Shown here: in pieces, positions 24,901-36,632 of the stretch
Position numbering within the stretch: position 1 is the stretch's first letter
Layout of the letters: each line of letters begins with the position of its first letter
Assembly: GCF_000764305.2 (NCBI RefSeq)
Contig: NW_025939632.1
Location: forward strand, 151,311 to 215,310
DNA length: 64,000 bases
From: Hyalella azteca
Lineage: Eukaryota > Arthropoda > Malacostraca > Amphipoda > Hyalellidae
Reading direction: 5' to 3'
Made by a program: the position numbers and the translations under genes
Notes under the pieces: generated by a model
What the model was told of the DNA's origin: nothing
The model's database searches: none
Seen by the model: the letters and a program-made list of their open reading frames with translations, nothing else

Positions 24901-27900
24901 CCGACCAGCAATATTTCAGACGACTTTCCATGACCTCAACGCTCCACTTATCGGACTTATCGAAACCGCAACTGAATATCAAAAGGAAGAGCCATAAAGA
25001 AATTCAAAATCATCCACATCAGTAGACAAAACGCGTCGAAAATGTGGATGAGTCGACAAAGCTCGGCAAAGCTCGCAAAACAATTGCCTTACGAATTTAT
25101 ACAAAATTTTAAAATTTTTAACACCTCCTTCCCAATATTAAATGCCACCTGTACCTTACTTTTGCTAGATCATCTTTCATACACCCCATTACCACTACAC
25201 CTCCTGTCAAAACCCCGTATCCAAACTATAAATTGCGCAAAATATTTCATAAAAACATTTTATAAAAGCACACTAGAACGACTTCATATCTTGAAAAACA
25301 CTTTACGATCAATACAACATGCCCGCTATAAACACAGTCATTCGGCAACAAGCTTGCAAAACTTAGTTTGCCATCAAAACATACGACTCGCATGTATTCA
25401 ATCAATTATCTCTCCTTCCAGACGCCACAGCAAGGCCACACCAGTTTTTAAAAGTTCCAAAGTAGTCGCTCTAGGTCACCACCTCCACCCCATTACAGCT
25501 GACAACTAACCTCACACACCCTAACCTTATAATAGGCGTAACGGGCAATCAGTACTCATCCAAACCCCATTCAAGGGACATGGGGGACAACCCCACATCC
25601 TCAATAAACAAATAAACAATCCCATTCAAACCCCACACATCTAAATTCAACCTAGTTCAACCCTTTTCCATCTCCTGTGGTCTTATCCACTTCTATTTTT
25701 CCCTTTCTATGAACTCAGTTCCTCCTGTTCTTTTCTACATTTCCCTAGTAGCACCATAATAAAAAAATGTATCATCAATGGATATGGATGGTCCTAAAAT
25801 GGATGATGATGGGGGTTAGAGCTTGCGAGGTGGACTTAACCGTGTTACTCCACGACTATAAAATGCAATCTCTGGATATATGTAAGAAACAATGATAAGT
25901 TAACTATGATCTTTCTAAGCATATCTCACTGAAGCTGTGACTTGGAATAGGTCATCCTTAACGCAACCAGCGCCCCACTCGGAGTGCTTGGAGAGTTCGA
26001 AGAGGTTGCTGAAAGGAAGCGTGGCAGGGAACACCACCGCCAGATAGCTTGTCAGAGTCGCGGTGTAGGCCGTGAACACAAGCATGTTCTGCAGCTCCCC
26101 CACCATGCCGTCCCAGTTGTTGGCGCCGTCGATGGGCTTGCCGTATGAGTACCCCTTCAGGATGCTCAGCGACAAACTTGACGTTATAAAATTAATTAGT
26201 AATTTTATTAGCATTCTGTGCTGGTACAAATTTATGTTTGCTGTTCAAATTTGCACGATAACTGAGAACTGAGGCGTTTTTAAGCCGATCTTTTTTTAGC
26301 GCATTTTCTCATCTATGGAAAAAATGCACTATTGTGCTCGCCATGTCCGTCTGTCTGTCTGTCTGTCTGTCCATCTGTCTGTCCGTCCGTCCGTGACCTC
26401 AAATTTTCATCGACGAGAAAATGCGCTCTCTATCACTCACTGCAGTGAGTACTGAGTTATATTTTTTTTAATAGTATACACTATGCAGCAATACAAAATT
26501 ATAAAATCTTGAACACCAGAAGGAGAGCAAAAAGTCTTGAAATTGCCTCAAATGCAGGCACCCCACAGGTCGTACGAAACTCATCGAGATACTCTAAACA
26601 GGAGGTCTGTTCGTTGGTATCGTAATCGAAATGATGGCGTCACTTGGACACGCTGTTATCTAAACAAGAGGTCTATTCGCTGTTATATCAATCGAGGTGA
26701 TGTCATTGCTTGTATACACTTTTATTTAAACAGGAGGTCTGTTTGTCGGTATCGCAATCGAAATGATGGCGTGACTTGGACACGCTGTTATCTAAACAGG
26801 AGGTCTTTTCACTGTTATATCAATCGAGGTGATGTCATTGCTTGTATACACTTTTATTTAAGCAGGAGGTCTGTTTAATGGTGTTTTGATCTTGGTGACG
26901 GCATTGCGAGGATTCATTTCATTTTTATCTAGAAAGGCGCTTTGTACATTGCAAGATATTGCAAGATATTGCAAGATATTGCAAGATATTGCAAGATATT
27001 GCTAAATCTTGCAAGATATTGCAATATAGTGAATGGTATTGTAGTTGAGGTGCCGCCGTATAACACCAAGACTCCTGCTTTGAGACCAGTTTTTCGTAGC
27101 GAGAATTTACGCTTCTAAGACCGTCCTAAATGCGGTATTCCATATCGTTGATTCAAAGAGAGCCGAACACCAAGAACCGACGGAGAGAATAGAACTTCCA
27201 TCAAATAGACAAAGACATACTGATACAGATGCATCAGTCGAACCTTATATTTTTTCCGAAGTACTGAAAATTAAATAGCTCCTCCATTTGGTAGTTTCAG
27301 ACAAAAATTTCATAAGACTAATATTGCGCAATTAGTTAAAATTATTTTCATTACATGAACATTCAAGAAACTCTAGGATGAAAAATTTTGACCATCATTA
27401 CATTAAAACAGCGTAAAAAATATGCTGTAAAACCTCCGAAATAAAATGAACATATTGAAACAGTCCTAAGAACTTTCTGTTAAGTGTTGTGGCCAAGAGC
27501 AGCACAGGCTTTTGTAGTATACTCAAGCAATACTACAGACATATGGAGTAATTCAGATAAACGATTCTTTCGTAACAGTTTCTGGCACAACAGCAATCCA
27601 TCTTTCCAGAATCTTCTTCAACAGTAATCCATCTGCCCAGATACCCCACAATATCAATCCATCTGTTTAGATAGCGGCACAAAATCAATCCATCGGCCAC
27701 AAAGAATCCTCAGCAACACAAATCAATCGCTTGCAGTGGATATCATTAAAGGATCGTGAAGGTCGATTTTCGTAGAATATTTCATTTTACGGCTTAATTG
27801 AGCCCAGACAAACATGTCCTCGAGGCGCAGCTACAGTGCGTGGCGTGGAAATAGGAAATGCCCTGGCTGACCTAGTCCTCAGTGTAAACATGAATTAAAG

Positions 27901-30900
27901 GATGAATGGATAGAAAAAGTCAGCACACTTGGTTTAAACGCCATTGAAAATCTCCATTCTGTGAATAAGTTTATGGTGTTAACATTTAATGAAAAATGGC
28001 ACTCAGAACGATGGATTTTGTGGCGTGAGTCTGACGGAACGGTGAATTTGTTTAGTCTTTCAGAGCAGGGGATTTTGTGGTGAGAGTCTGGCAGAGCGGT
28101 GGATTTTGTGATGAGAGTTTGGCACAGCGATGTATTTTGCTTAGTCTGGCAGAGCGATGGATTTTATTTAGTCTGGCAGAGCGGTGGATTTTGTGATTGG
28201 GCCGAGAGGTCAATTTTGTATTACAGTAGAATATGACAGAGCTTGTATATTAGCCAATTAGCCAATAATGGCTTGCCTGAATTCTAGCAGCGCAACAAAT
28301 TCCCTATCTCAAGTCGGACAGCGTAACTATTGTAGATGCAATAATTTATTTATTTAGAATTATTGCCATTTTGTATTTCAGAATAAGAGAGTCTATTGAA
28401 TATGAAGCGGTCTTCTCTGCACTGCTTGGCTCGCAGATTTGTTCACAATGACTTTGAGAAAGTTTTGAAATTACCGTAGCAGGGCCTATACTTTCCAAAA
28501 AAAAAGTTATGAGATCGTAAGTTCATTAGACAATCATTGACGGTCTTTAAAGCGAAATCCACCGATCAGAGACAAGAAAATAGAGCGTAACTACTTACGT
28601 TTACTTAGCGAGTTTTTTTTATTAACAAATTTATTTTCTTCGAATCAACATTATTTTCTTTGCATTTTATGGCCACCGAGAGTATTTTCTATCAGAAGTC
28701 GTTCCACAATTTCTAACGCTCATTACTAAGCTATGCTCTGCCTTTTTCAATAATTTTCACGTATTACTAAATAATTCCATGCATTTCTAAACTTTGTTCC
28801 CGTATTTCTAAGCTATGCCCAGCATTTCTCTATTCTGCCCACGTATTACTAAGCTATGATCTGCATTTCACTATTTTGCTCCCGTTTGCCTGAGAAAATC
28901 CCTTGAATTCACCAATTCTACTCCAGTATTCCTAAGCTAATCCCATGCTTGAATTAATTATTTGCATTCCCAAATTCTACTCCCGCATTCTTGAGTTAAT
29001 CCCTTATATTATCAATATTAATAAAAGTTTCCTTCGCATTCTACATGCAGATAAAACCAAATTTTGACACGCAATAAATACCACAATCTTCACTAAAACT
29101 TCGATTTATTCCCCCAATTCTGGTCGCACTCACGAGAAGTTGTGGGTGTTCTTCAGCGTGGTAACGATGTCACCCACGAACCCCGACACTCCCCCGTCAG
29201 GTAAATAAGTCGTGAAGAAATCAAAAACCTGAAGCGGGAAATGTGCTTTGTTTTGAGCTGCATTTTTTCGGCGATCGCTTGTTAAAAATGATGCCAAGAA
29301 TTAAGTACCAGTAATTAAGAGATCATTAATTTAATACATTATCGGCAATCGCTTGTCAAAATTGATGCCAAGAATTAAGTATCAGTAGTTCGACATCATT
29401 TTAATACATCACACAGATTAAGCCAGACTTATGAAATAGATTTATTTGAAAAATTCAAATGCAGTGAGAACGATTGGAAAAGATTGAGTAACTTCAAATG
29501 TAATTCAGTTATAAACCTCAATTACTCACCCTAACTCCGACACCAATTATTGGATATCCCTTGAAATCTTGCCGCCGTTCAATTTTATCTTCAATGAATT
29601 TATATTTCATGAACCCTTCTCCGGCGGTCCACGTTCCTCCTTCCTCAACCTGGACCTCGGACACCCGAGGCCCGATCCTGTAGGCGCTCAGCACCTGAAG
29701 GGCGAGCGGGGGAGGCTTACCAGGCAGGCCAAGTTAAGCAACGGTTACAACAGCACCTGGGGCCATACTTTCAAAACTCGCTAAGAGAACGTAAGTACTT
29801 ACGCTCTATTTTCTTGAAAATGATTAAGTGAACGTAAGTACTTACGCTCTATTTTCTTGTCTGTGATTGGTGGATTTTGCTTGAAAGGACGTCAATGATT
29901 GGTTGATGAACTTACGATCTCGTAACTTTCTTGAAACTATGGCCCCTGAAGAGCAAGTCGAAGAGACTTACAAGTTCACAAAACTAAGCAACTGTTACAA
30001 GTTTGTTCGTAATACCGCTGATGCATAATTTTTACACGTGTTTTGCCGGGCGTTCAATGCGCGTTTTTAGTTTGGCGAATGCGTTGCACGCGTTTTTGTA
30101 GGGCGTTCCATGCTTTTCGCTACAAGCGCGAATAATATTCATTCTGAATTAGAGTTATCACATGTGCGCACATTTTTTTTATATACATCAACTAGCGTAT
30201 ACGCTCAGCCTTAATTGTCCATAGCACCTCCACTCAATTTTTGAATCCGTTAATTCAAATAAAATAATTTATAATTTCAAAGAAGAAGGTTGTTACTGTA
30301 CATGGACTCGACAACTTTTTTTATGGGAAAATATGGGAAAACTAAGCAAGTCAGCTTACATATTCATTGACTTACATATTCATTGTTATGTTATAACATC
30401 AGGTTATTTTTCTCACATGCACGGAGCAGTGATTGTAGCCCAGTAAGTAAATCTCGGAGGGGATGTAGGCCTCCAGCCCCCCAGCAAACTGGGCCAAGTC
30501 CAGCACTGAGCTGGGCTCTGCAATCACAGCCCAGGAGGTGTAGCTCAGAGCGTTCTGGGCGCTGGCCTGATCCAGAGATGAGACGGAAAAATGAATTCAT
30601 ATTTTAACTTTTAATTACCGTCAATTTTCAAGCTTTGGATAACATCAAATACCGCAGGCTGAGCACAGAAAAGGACCAATGAAAATTTAAATTTTATCAC
30701 ATTTTAAATAAAAATTCCTGCGATATTTGACAATTATCAGGCATCATTAATAACAAATTGAAAGAAGGAAAATATTTCGTTTGCTGTTTAATGCCCGAAA
30801 CAAATGATCGCTTCAAAACCTTGCACGCATCAAACAGTAGCCAAAGAGGACCTCCTGCATGAGGTGTCGGGAGGCGTTGGTGTCAGCGAGCAGAAAGTTG

Positions 30901-33900
30901 CGGCGGCCGCTGACGTCAGGCGGGTAGAGCTGCGTCAGCACCCGGTCGCTGCTCACCAGGGTTGCCCGCCACCCGCGCCCCCACAGCAGCCGCAACAGCC
31001 CGCCGCGGGGGCCTCGCAGACAGTCGGGGCTCAGGACGCCTTCTGGTGGGGGAAGTGACGGACTTTTGACGTTAAAATGTGGGAAATTAAACCCAATTTA
31101 CTTACGGATTTTAATTTTTAAATTAAAATTTGAATTAAAAAATTAAAAATACAAATTTTTCAATTTTACAAATTGAAGTGGTTACCTGGCAATTTTCATT
31201 CTAAATATTGTTGTTGAAAATACAGGAAACAGACATATATTTGCTGCCAGGTTTGAAATGAGGAAATGGCGATGAAGGAAACTTCAAAAGGTTGCCTCAG
31301 AAAGCCATTGCTAATATTCGTAAAAATATGAAAGTTTGAATTAATTTTAACAGATTAACTTATATCAATGTATAAAACTAAACAACGTGCACAAGTTTTT
31401 AGAGATTTCCAGATTTAATTAAAAAAATTTACTTGGAGTAAAGAATTGCCCAATTATATAAGGAAATTTTTTGAATCAAAAAATGTGTCGAGGAACAGCG
31501 AAGTCTCTGGAAAGTTGAGCACTACAAAGAGAGTAAATAAAGTTCAGGATTTCGCTTGGTGAAGTGTTTAGAAAATTGTTACTACAGTTATATAACATTA
31601 CTAAATACTGCATGAAGTTTGAAGGCGATTGCGATTAAAGAAACATTCAGCAATTTCTAAATATTTGCATCGCTGAGGTGACATCGAAATGAAGACAAAA
31701 ATCTCAACATCAATGAACTCCGTGACCAAATAGTGGTTCTCGACGATAAGAAACCGAATTTCTTCAAAATTCTGTGTTTGCATTCAATAGGCCGAAAAAA
31801 TTTTAATAAGAATTTAAAATATCAGGGATAAACTACGAAAACATTCAAATCCTTTAGAATCGCTCGATGTAATTTGCCTGGAAACCATTAAAATTTCACT
31901 ATTTCCACCACTTAATAGGAATTTTTAACGGTTTTCCTCATTTCTCAGATATTATAGTGCTTATGTCGTGTCTGTATAGCAACAAATTACGGACCAGGCA
32001 ATAAGTCCAGCAGCTATCTCAATCAATCGTCAGTTATGGAAAGATCGGGTTCCAAAGGCCGGATCCCTTGCGTGAATCAAGTCACGAAAAGTTCAAGAAT
32101 CGGCAACAGGCCATGGGCCAATTTCTTCAACGCCGACACTTCTATTCTATTCTATTCTAATAGCGCGAGGCGTTCCCAACAAAGGACGAGAATAATGTAA
32201 TCGAGCCGTGACCAAAATAGAACAAAGAGTCAGTTGCAGCGAGATGATGGTAACATATTAAATTTCATGGGGACCCAAGCGCATATCATCAGGGCATAAA
32301 AATTACTAGCACAGAAAAGGGTTATCTAAATAAATTTTATGTTGTACATTTTCTCATTACCTCACTCAAACTTCATGCTTTGGTATGAAAACGCGGATCC
32401 GTTGCATGATCCCGTAATTACGGTGGCCGTATACGTGCCACAATCGTATTGATTACCAACGCCATGAGAAGTATTGGACGTGTTCCCCGATCTTATGGTC
32501 CTCTCTGTTTAATTAGGATTTCTGTCACGCCACTTCGTAATATAACTAACGGCCAGCGTTGCCGTAGAGTTAATCATGAATGTGCGTTGTGAACTTTTAC
32601 GATGTTACTCCCGACTCGGTGCCGGATTGCTGCTTCTATTGGCCGTGACCGTCCTCCCGAAAATAATTATTACGCCACACTTGTTAACTGAGCGATGTCG
32701 CATTTACGAATACTGCAAACATAGCAGCATCTTGTGTTATCTCACGTCACTGTCGGTGCCGCCATAGTTTTAATGTTGGCCCTAATTAGCTGAGCTGTGA
32801 CGGTGTGACCGAGGTTTTCGTCTCTTTGAAGCTCTTATACAGGATATAGTTAAGGATGTATAGGATATGTAGTTAAGGTTGTCTCAGGTACCCAAAAGTT
32901 CTCACTGTCTTCACTGTTCTGACGTCTGCAGAGCTGCTGACCGTGAATACGACACGGGTTCCTACTGTATAACCTTTTTAGCGGGAACATTGCTTATACA
33001 CCCAGGAGTCCTGCACACTTATGCCTATTTAGGAGACACCGTGCACATATGTGGCAACAGCTTGAAATGTCCCTCATTTTACCCTCGGCTAATATATACA
33101 AACTCGCCCTCACGCGATGCCTTCATTTTGCACAACGCCATTTTTAGTATTATAACATTAAGTAGAGCACACTATTACCTGCACATTATTCAGCATTTTC
33201 AACAGAGGACGTGCAGAACGTGTTATGCTCTACGAACGCTTCCTAAATAAAAGATGATTACTGAAAAATAATAAATATAAGATTTTTGTTTTGCTATCCA
33301 GCTCAGCAATAATTTTGCCTGAAAGCGAAGCACACGTGTTATATATACGTACGCCATGTTTGAGGGTGGGACTTACGTTCTAGCTCATGCGTCACGATGA
33401 CGATGGAGTCCCATTCATGCGCTGTCATGAAGTCCACCACGAACCTTGCGACACACTCACAGTCGGAGAGACGGTCTTCAACTACCGGTCGATCTTGCGT
33501 TAAATAAGCAGTTCTTAACCTGCTGCTCAAACTACAGCGACCGTTGATTTCTTTGCGTCTCAGCGCTGAAAAATCGTCCAAGTTGTCAATAAAAGGTAAA
33601 GGAAAATTTGAAGCGCTGCCGATTTCTTCAAGGTCATGCGACATTATTAGGTTTTCTGAACTTTTTTCTTTAATAGCTGCAGTTTTATCGACATGATTTC
33701 TTAGACCAGACTGTAGGTTTGCTGGATCAGTGACGGTCTCATTGCCGCCATTTGATGTGAAGTGCGTAACTGAGGCGATTTCGTCACAAGTATTGAATTT
33801 GAAATCAATCACGTCCACAATTTCAAACTTTTCACTTGCATTTTGATACTGATTCTTTGATATTTCATTGGCTGTCTCTAAAGAATTTGCATCGTAGGTT

Positions 33901-34295
33901 GCTTTTATTTCATCGTCACGTGATGAGTTGACCGCTGACTTTACAGGTTCAAGAGACGATTTGGCAGTTGACTTTACAGGTTCAAGAGACAATTTGGACG
34001 CTGACTTTATAGGTTCAAGAGACGAGTTGGCCGCTGACTTTACAGGTTCAAGAGACGAGTTGGCTGCTGACATTAGAGGTTCAGGAGACGAGTTGGCTGC
34101 TGACATTAGAGGTTCAAGAGACGAGTTGGCTGCTGACTTTAGAAGTTCAAGAGACAAGTTGGCTGCTGACTTTAGAGGTTCAAGAGACGAGTTGGCCGCT
34201 GATTTTAGAGGTTCAATGAGTTCGTTTGCCTCTCCGTTTTGGGTTACGATCATTATGAAAATAATAGTTGTTTGGAACTGGACTGGCTTCTTCAT
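21930..34295 (-). CDS. Ionotropic receptor / iGluR-like protein lacking M1-pore-M2, 791 aa, 9 exons
   Basis: Minus-strand exons: 33377-34295, 30852-31042, 30417-30566, 29530-29694, 29134-29228, 25930-26176, 24259-24388, 23137-23318 and 21930-22226. All introns are GT-AG and phases agree; the total is 2376 nt. The intron-2 donor (GTCCTC) is weak. A signal peptide (1-22) is followed by 12-residue repeats of the EPLKSAANSSL type (about 27-125), then an amino-terminal domain. The ligand-binding S1 lobe (about 440-535) ends 'WDGMVGEL'. M3 'AYTATLTSYLAV' (538-556) follows directly. S2 (to about 720) includes 'GLQYDSPFQPSFD' (about 674-686), and M4 spans 729-750. Family members carry roughly 130-160 residues, with M1, pore loop and M2, between GMVGEL and M3. 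Here they are absent inside exon 6. The product should sit in the plasma membrane but cannot form a canonical pore. It may be a decoy subunit, an expressed relic or a misassembly. Confidence 0.75.
23394..23462. repeat. Dispersed fragment shared with 25275-25350
   Basis: ACACTTTACGATCAATACAA and CATGCCCACTATAAACACAG recur at 25300-25345 with few changes. It lies just upstream (minus sense) of receptor exon 8, in intron 7, and is probably a transposon fragment. Confidence 0.5.
24890..25510 (+). mobile_element. Degenerate retroelement-like block in receptor intron 6
   Basis: A plus-strand frame of 155 codons (25042-25509) and scattered upstream frames have the look of a decayed retroelement C-terminal region. 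They also share the 70-bp block found at 23394. There are no catalytic motifs I can name. Its base composition (C- and A-rich) differs from the flanks. The type assignment is weak. Confidence 0.3.
25930..26176 (-). CDS. Receptor exon 6: S1 end fused directly to M3
   Basis: This 247-nt exon starts after AAG at 26177-26179 and ends at donor GTGAGA. It encodes residues 508-589. The reading passes from 'NNWDGMVGELQ' straight into 'NMLVFTAYTATLTSYL' with no stop, frameshift or intron-sized gap. The junction DNA is GGGGAG-CTGCAG-AACATG. CTGCAG looks like the end of a 3' splice site, so a deletion that joined one exon to an old intron end is possible (inference). Confidence 0.75.
26292..26470 (+). 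mobile_element. Dispersed element with internal (TCTG/TCCG)n, copy 1
   Basis: The start TTTAGCGCATTTTCTC and the later GAGAAAATGCGCTCTC are inverted. Between them lie GGAAAAAATGCACTATTGTG, a (CTGT/CCGT) run and CGTGACCTCAAATTTTCATC. After them come a palindromic CACTCACTGCAGTGAGTACT and a TTATATTTTT end. The same order occurs at 42271-42556 and, reversed and truncated, at 59077-59164. It lies in receptor intron 5. Confidence 0.65.
26580..26876. repeat. 132-bp tandem repeat, about 2.2 units
   Basis: Each unit consists of two related 66-bp halves beginning AACAGGAGGTCTGTT. The open plus-strand frame through it follows from the unit length (divisible by 3). It lies inside receptor intron 5. Confidence 0.8.
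26958..27020. repeat. 10-bp repeat (TTGCAAGATA)n
   Basis: Five exact copies plus degenerate copies, in receptor intron 5. Confidence 0.85.
28020..28200. repeat. Imperfect repeats of about 30 bp
   Basis: GGCAGAGCGGTGGATTTTGTG-like units recur irregularly, in receptor intron 5. Confidence 0.5.
28482..28613. mobile_element. MITE family 1, copy c (right end lost)
   Basis: The left end GGGCCTATACTTT is present and the interior is conserved. The right end stops at GCGAG followed by a T run instead of the GAAAGTATGGCCC terminus. It lies in receptor intron 5. Confidence 0.65.
28700..28990. repeat. Imperfect ~30-bp repeats
   Basis: Degenerate units around CCCGTATTTCTAAGCTATGC recur through this stretch. 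They lie in receptor intron 5, left of exon 5. Confidence 0.5.
29759..29946. mobile_element. MITE family 1, copy d with internal duplication
   Basis: Ends GGGGCCATACTTTCAAAAC and CTTGAAACTATGGCCCC. The segment AACGTAAGTACTTACGCTCT (with the following ATTTTCTTG) is present twice, so the copy is 188 bp instead of about 145. It lies in receptor intron 3, 65 bases from the exon-4 acceptor. Confidence 0.75.
31982..32161 (+). mobile_element. LINE 3'-UTR fragment, copy 3
   Basis: It starts AACAAATTACGGACCAGGCA and carries the same 3' UTR as the copies at 8.7 and 18.8 kb, ending in (TTCTA)n. It is in receptor intron 1. Confidence 0.7.
32200..33330. other. Receptor intron 1, remainder
   Basis: Two short plus-strand frames (32576-32767 and 32879-33250) start with ATG, but I see no domain, splice context or codon character to support them. 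Otherwise nothing was found. Confidence 0.3.
33928..34230. repeat. 36-bp coding minisatellite in receptor exon 1
   Basis: About 8-9 units of the form GGTTCAAGAGACGAGTTGGC followed by GCTGACTTTA encode 12-residue repeats (EPLKSAANSSL class) on the minus strand. All indels preserve frame, as expected if translated. A mirror frame is also open on the plus strand. Confidence 0.85.
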
Positions 34296-34354
34296 TCTGC
34301 TTACGCTGAGTTAATTGAATATCATGTCTCTTGTGGGGCCTGATATCCTGCACA

Positions 34355-34458
34355 CAGCATGGTGAGCAACACAGCATGGTAAGCTATACAGCATGGTGAG
34401 CAGCACAGCATGGTGAGAAACACAGCATGGTGAGCAACACAGCAAGGTGAGCAACACA
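34355..34458. repeat. 17-bp minisatellite
   Basis: About six units of ACACAGCATGGTGAGCA, 60 bases upstream of the receptor start codon. Confidence 0.85.
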
Positions 34459-34461
34459 GCA

Positions 34462-34640
34462 GTATATTACAGAGGGAGCTCTAGCATATTACAGAGGGAG
34501 CTCTAGCATATTACAGAGGGAGCTCTAGCATATTACAGAGGGAGCTCTAGCATATTACAGAGGGAGCTATATCATATTACAGAGGGAGCTCTAGCATATT
34601 ACAGAGGGAGCTATATCATATTACAGAGGGAGCTATAGAG
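34462..34640. repeat. 22-bp minisatellite
   Basis: About eight units of ATTACAGAGGGAGCTCTAGC, with some units TATATC instead of CTAGC. It abuts the 17-bp array and lies in the presumed 5' flank of the receptor gene. No TATA box could be assigned there. Confidence 0.85.
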
Positions 34641-36051
34641 TGAACCTTTAACGGGTGTTTCTTTTGATGCATTCCATGGTACGCTAGAAGGTGCTAACAA
34701 CCTGAATGATCAATACGATAGAAAATAATTGAATGAAGATAAGTTATTGATAAGAAGTTAATAAGATATCAAATAATATTGGATGGTTGGAAGATGTCTT
34801 CACTCATGACCCTTATTCTTCAATTATCCCTTACTGAAAAAGATTTAGTAAAAGTCTACGGATTTTAGTTCAAGTATTTAAATGGCAATGCAAAAGTTTA
34901 CGGTTTTAATGTATATTTCCTTGTTTGCACATCTCTAAAGATAATGGCAACCGAGATGATGAATGATAACTAACCAAATGCATTACATTAGCAGCACTTT
35001 TCCAACATTCACCGCAGCCACATGATTATCTACACTCAAAAATACCAGCACTTCAAATCGTCAACAGCGGCGCTGAATGCCGCCTCTGCGTACGCTCGCC
35101 GACCAGCTCCATGGCACTGCATTTATACTGGCACTCACGGCACTCTTATTGGTCCCGGCCTTATCTTCTAATTGGCATTCAGAGAACACTCAGCCTTTCT
35201 GGCTCTGGGTTTAGAGGTTAATTATTCAGCAGGATTTTGAATGGAGACCCGTGAATTTTACACGAAGCACTCGTTGAGTGGCTTTAGAAACTGCGTTAGA
35301 GCTGTCGAGTACAGCGTGGAAGTGCATGCTTGAAATATTCATCTTGACGGGCGTTAATTCTTTGCAAGGAATTCGTGAAATTAGAAACTGAATTCACGAA
35401 CTGTTTTCTGTTAGAATTAAATTACGGACTGTAATCACAAATGAAAATTAAAAATACCCATCAAGTGTACGGATAATTATTACCCAAGAAAATTAAGATC
35501 ATAAGAGATATTTTATAAAGACATGTGAGTGTAATTAAGAAAACCTCAAGTTTTCTCTTTTAAATTTAAATTTCCCTAAAACTTCGGAACTGAGCTTGAA
35601 CTAAAATTTTTTTGCATCTACCACTTTTTATAACGTCAAGCACTTGGTAAAACAGCATGGTTCCCAAGTATTTTTAGATTTATTTTTTCGCTTATAAGAC
35701 ACATATTTTCCTTTAGACATATATTTTCTTTACATTGGTTCACAAATCATCAAACCATGTCGATTGCAATACAACAAAATTTTCGATAGATAATTGCACC
35801 AACAATTGGAAATGCCTATTTTAAATAGATTTATCGTAGTTTTCAGGTGTTGTCTATTGTAATAAAACAAAATGGAAATGTTATTTTTAAATAAATTTAT
35901 TGTAGTTTTCAGGTGTTGTTCACTCGGGCATTGTTAACGGTATGGCGAGCGGACACTCCTGACAGTGCAGACATCGGCACCACATTTCCCGAGGACAAAG
36001 AAACCTGGAGCGCCTGAGTTATTCGTGTCGCGTGAGTGCTTCATCGGGTGA

Positions 36052-36312
36052 CATGGCAGCCGACCTGTGCTTTGCCTCTACTTTCAAGAGTCAATTTCAT
36101 GAATTAATTAAGAGATCTCACTTATAGCTTCAAGGCATTGACACGGCAGAGTGCTTTGCCTCTACTTTCAAGAGTCAATTTCGTGAATTAATTAAGAGAT
36201 TTCACTTATAGCTTCAAGGCATTGACACGGCAGCCGACCTGTGCTATGCCTCTACTTTCAAGAGTCAATTTCATGAATTAATTAAGAGATCTCACTTATA
36301 GCTTCAAGGCAT
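36052..36312. repeat. Tandem repeat, 3 x about 88 bp
   Basis: The unit contains TGCCTCTACTTTCAAGAGTC, then AATTAATTAAGAGAT and TTATAGCTTCAAGGCAT. The middle copy lacks part of the GCAGCCGACCTG head. Confidence 0.8.
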
Positions 36313-36544
36313 ACATTATTTGTAGTGCAAAGTACTGGCTTGTGAGCCTCGTTGTAATTTGCTAGGCTCCCGGGCATCGGATGTCCATTAATATTGCTGA
36401 GTAATTGCCATTCATTTAGTGAGAATGTAAAGTAGGTCGTATATTGTCTCTTAACTGCCACACTTCACTACGCATCGTTCATTTTCATGTCATGTCGTAC
36501 TTTTAATAATGCATTACACGAGTGCGCAATTTAATGTTAAATTG

Positions 36545-36632
36545 CTCAGCTATGTCAGGATTTGAACTGACACATATCATTTGTGGTCGAAAATGTGTGT
36601 CATATGCTAAATCATTGCTCCCTTCTAGGTCC
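36545..36632 (-). mobile_element. Degenerate tRNA-like sequence, probable SINE head
   Basis: The minus strand has an A-box-like GGGAGCAATGATTTAGCATA. A T-arm TGTCAGTTCAAATCCTGACA follows, with perfect 5-bp pairing and a B-box core GTTCAAATCC. The acceptor stem does not close convincingly. It is more likely a SINE head or tRNA pseudogene than a working tRNA. Confidence 0.35.

Noticed and set aside
25042..25509. 155-codon plus-strand frame as a gene
   Set aside because: It lies in a receptor intron, has no recognised domain, and shares a block with another intronic repeat. Treated as retroelement debris.
32576..33250. Two plus-strand ATG frames of 63 and 123 codons
   Set aside because: They are antisense to receptor intron 1, with no domain, leader plus splice pattern or repeat support.
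36545..36632. A functional tRNA gene
   Set aside because: The T arm is good, but the acceptor stem and anticodon arm do not fold cleanly. More likely a SINE head.
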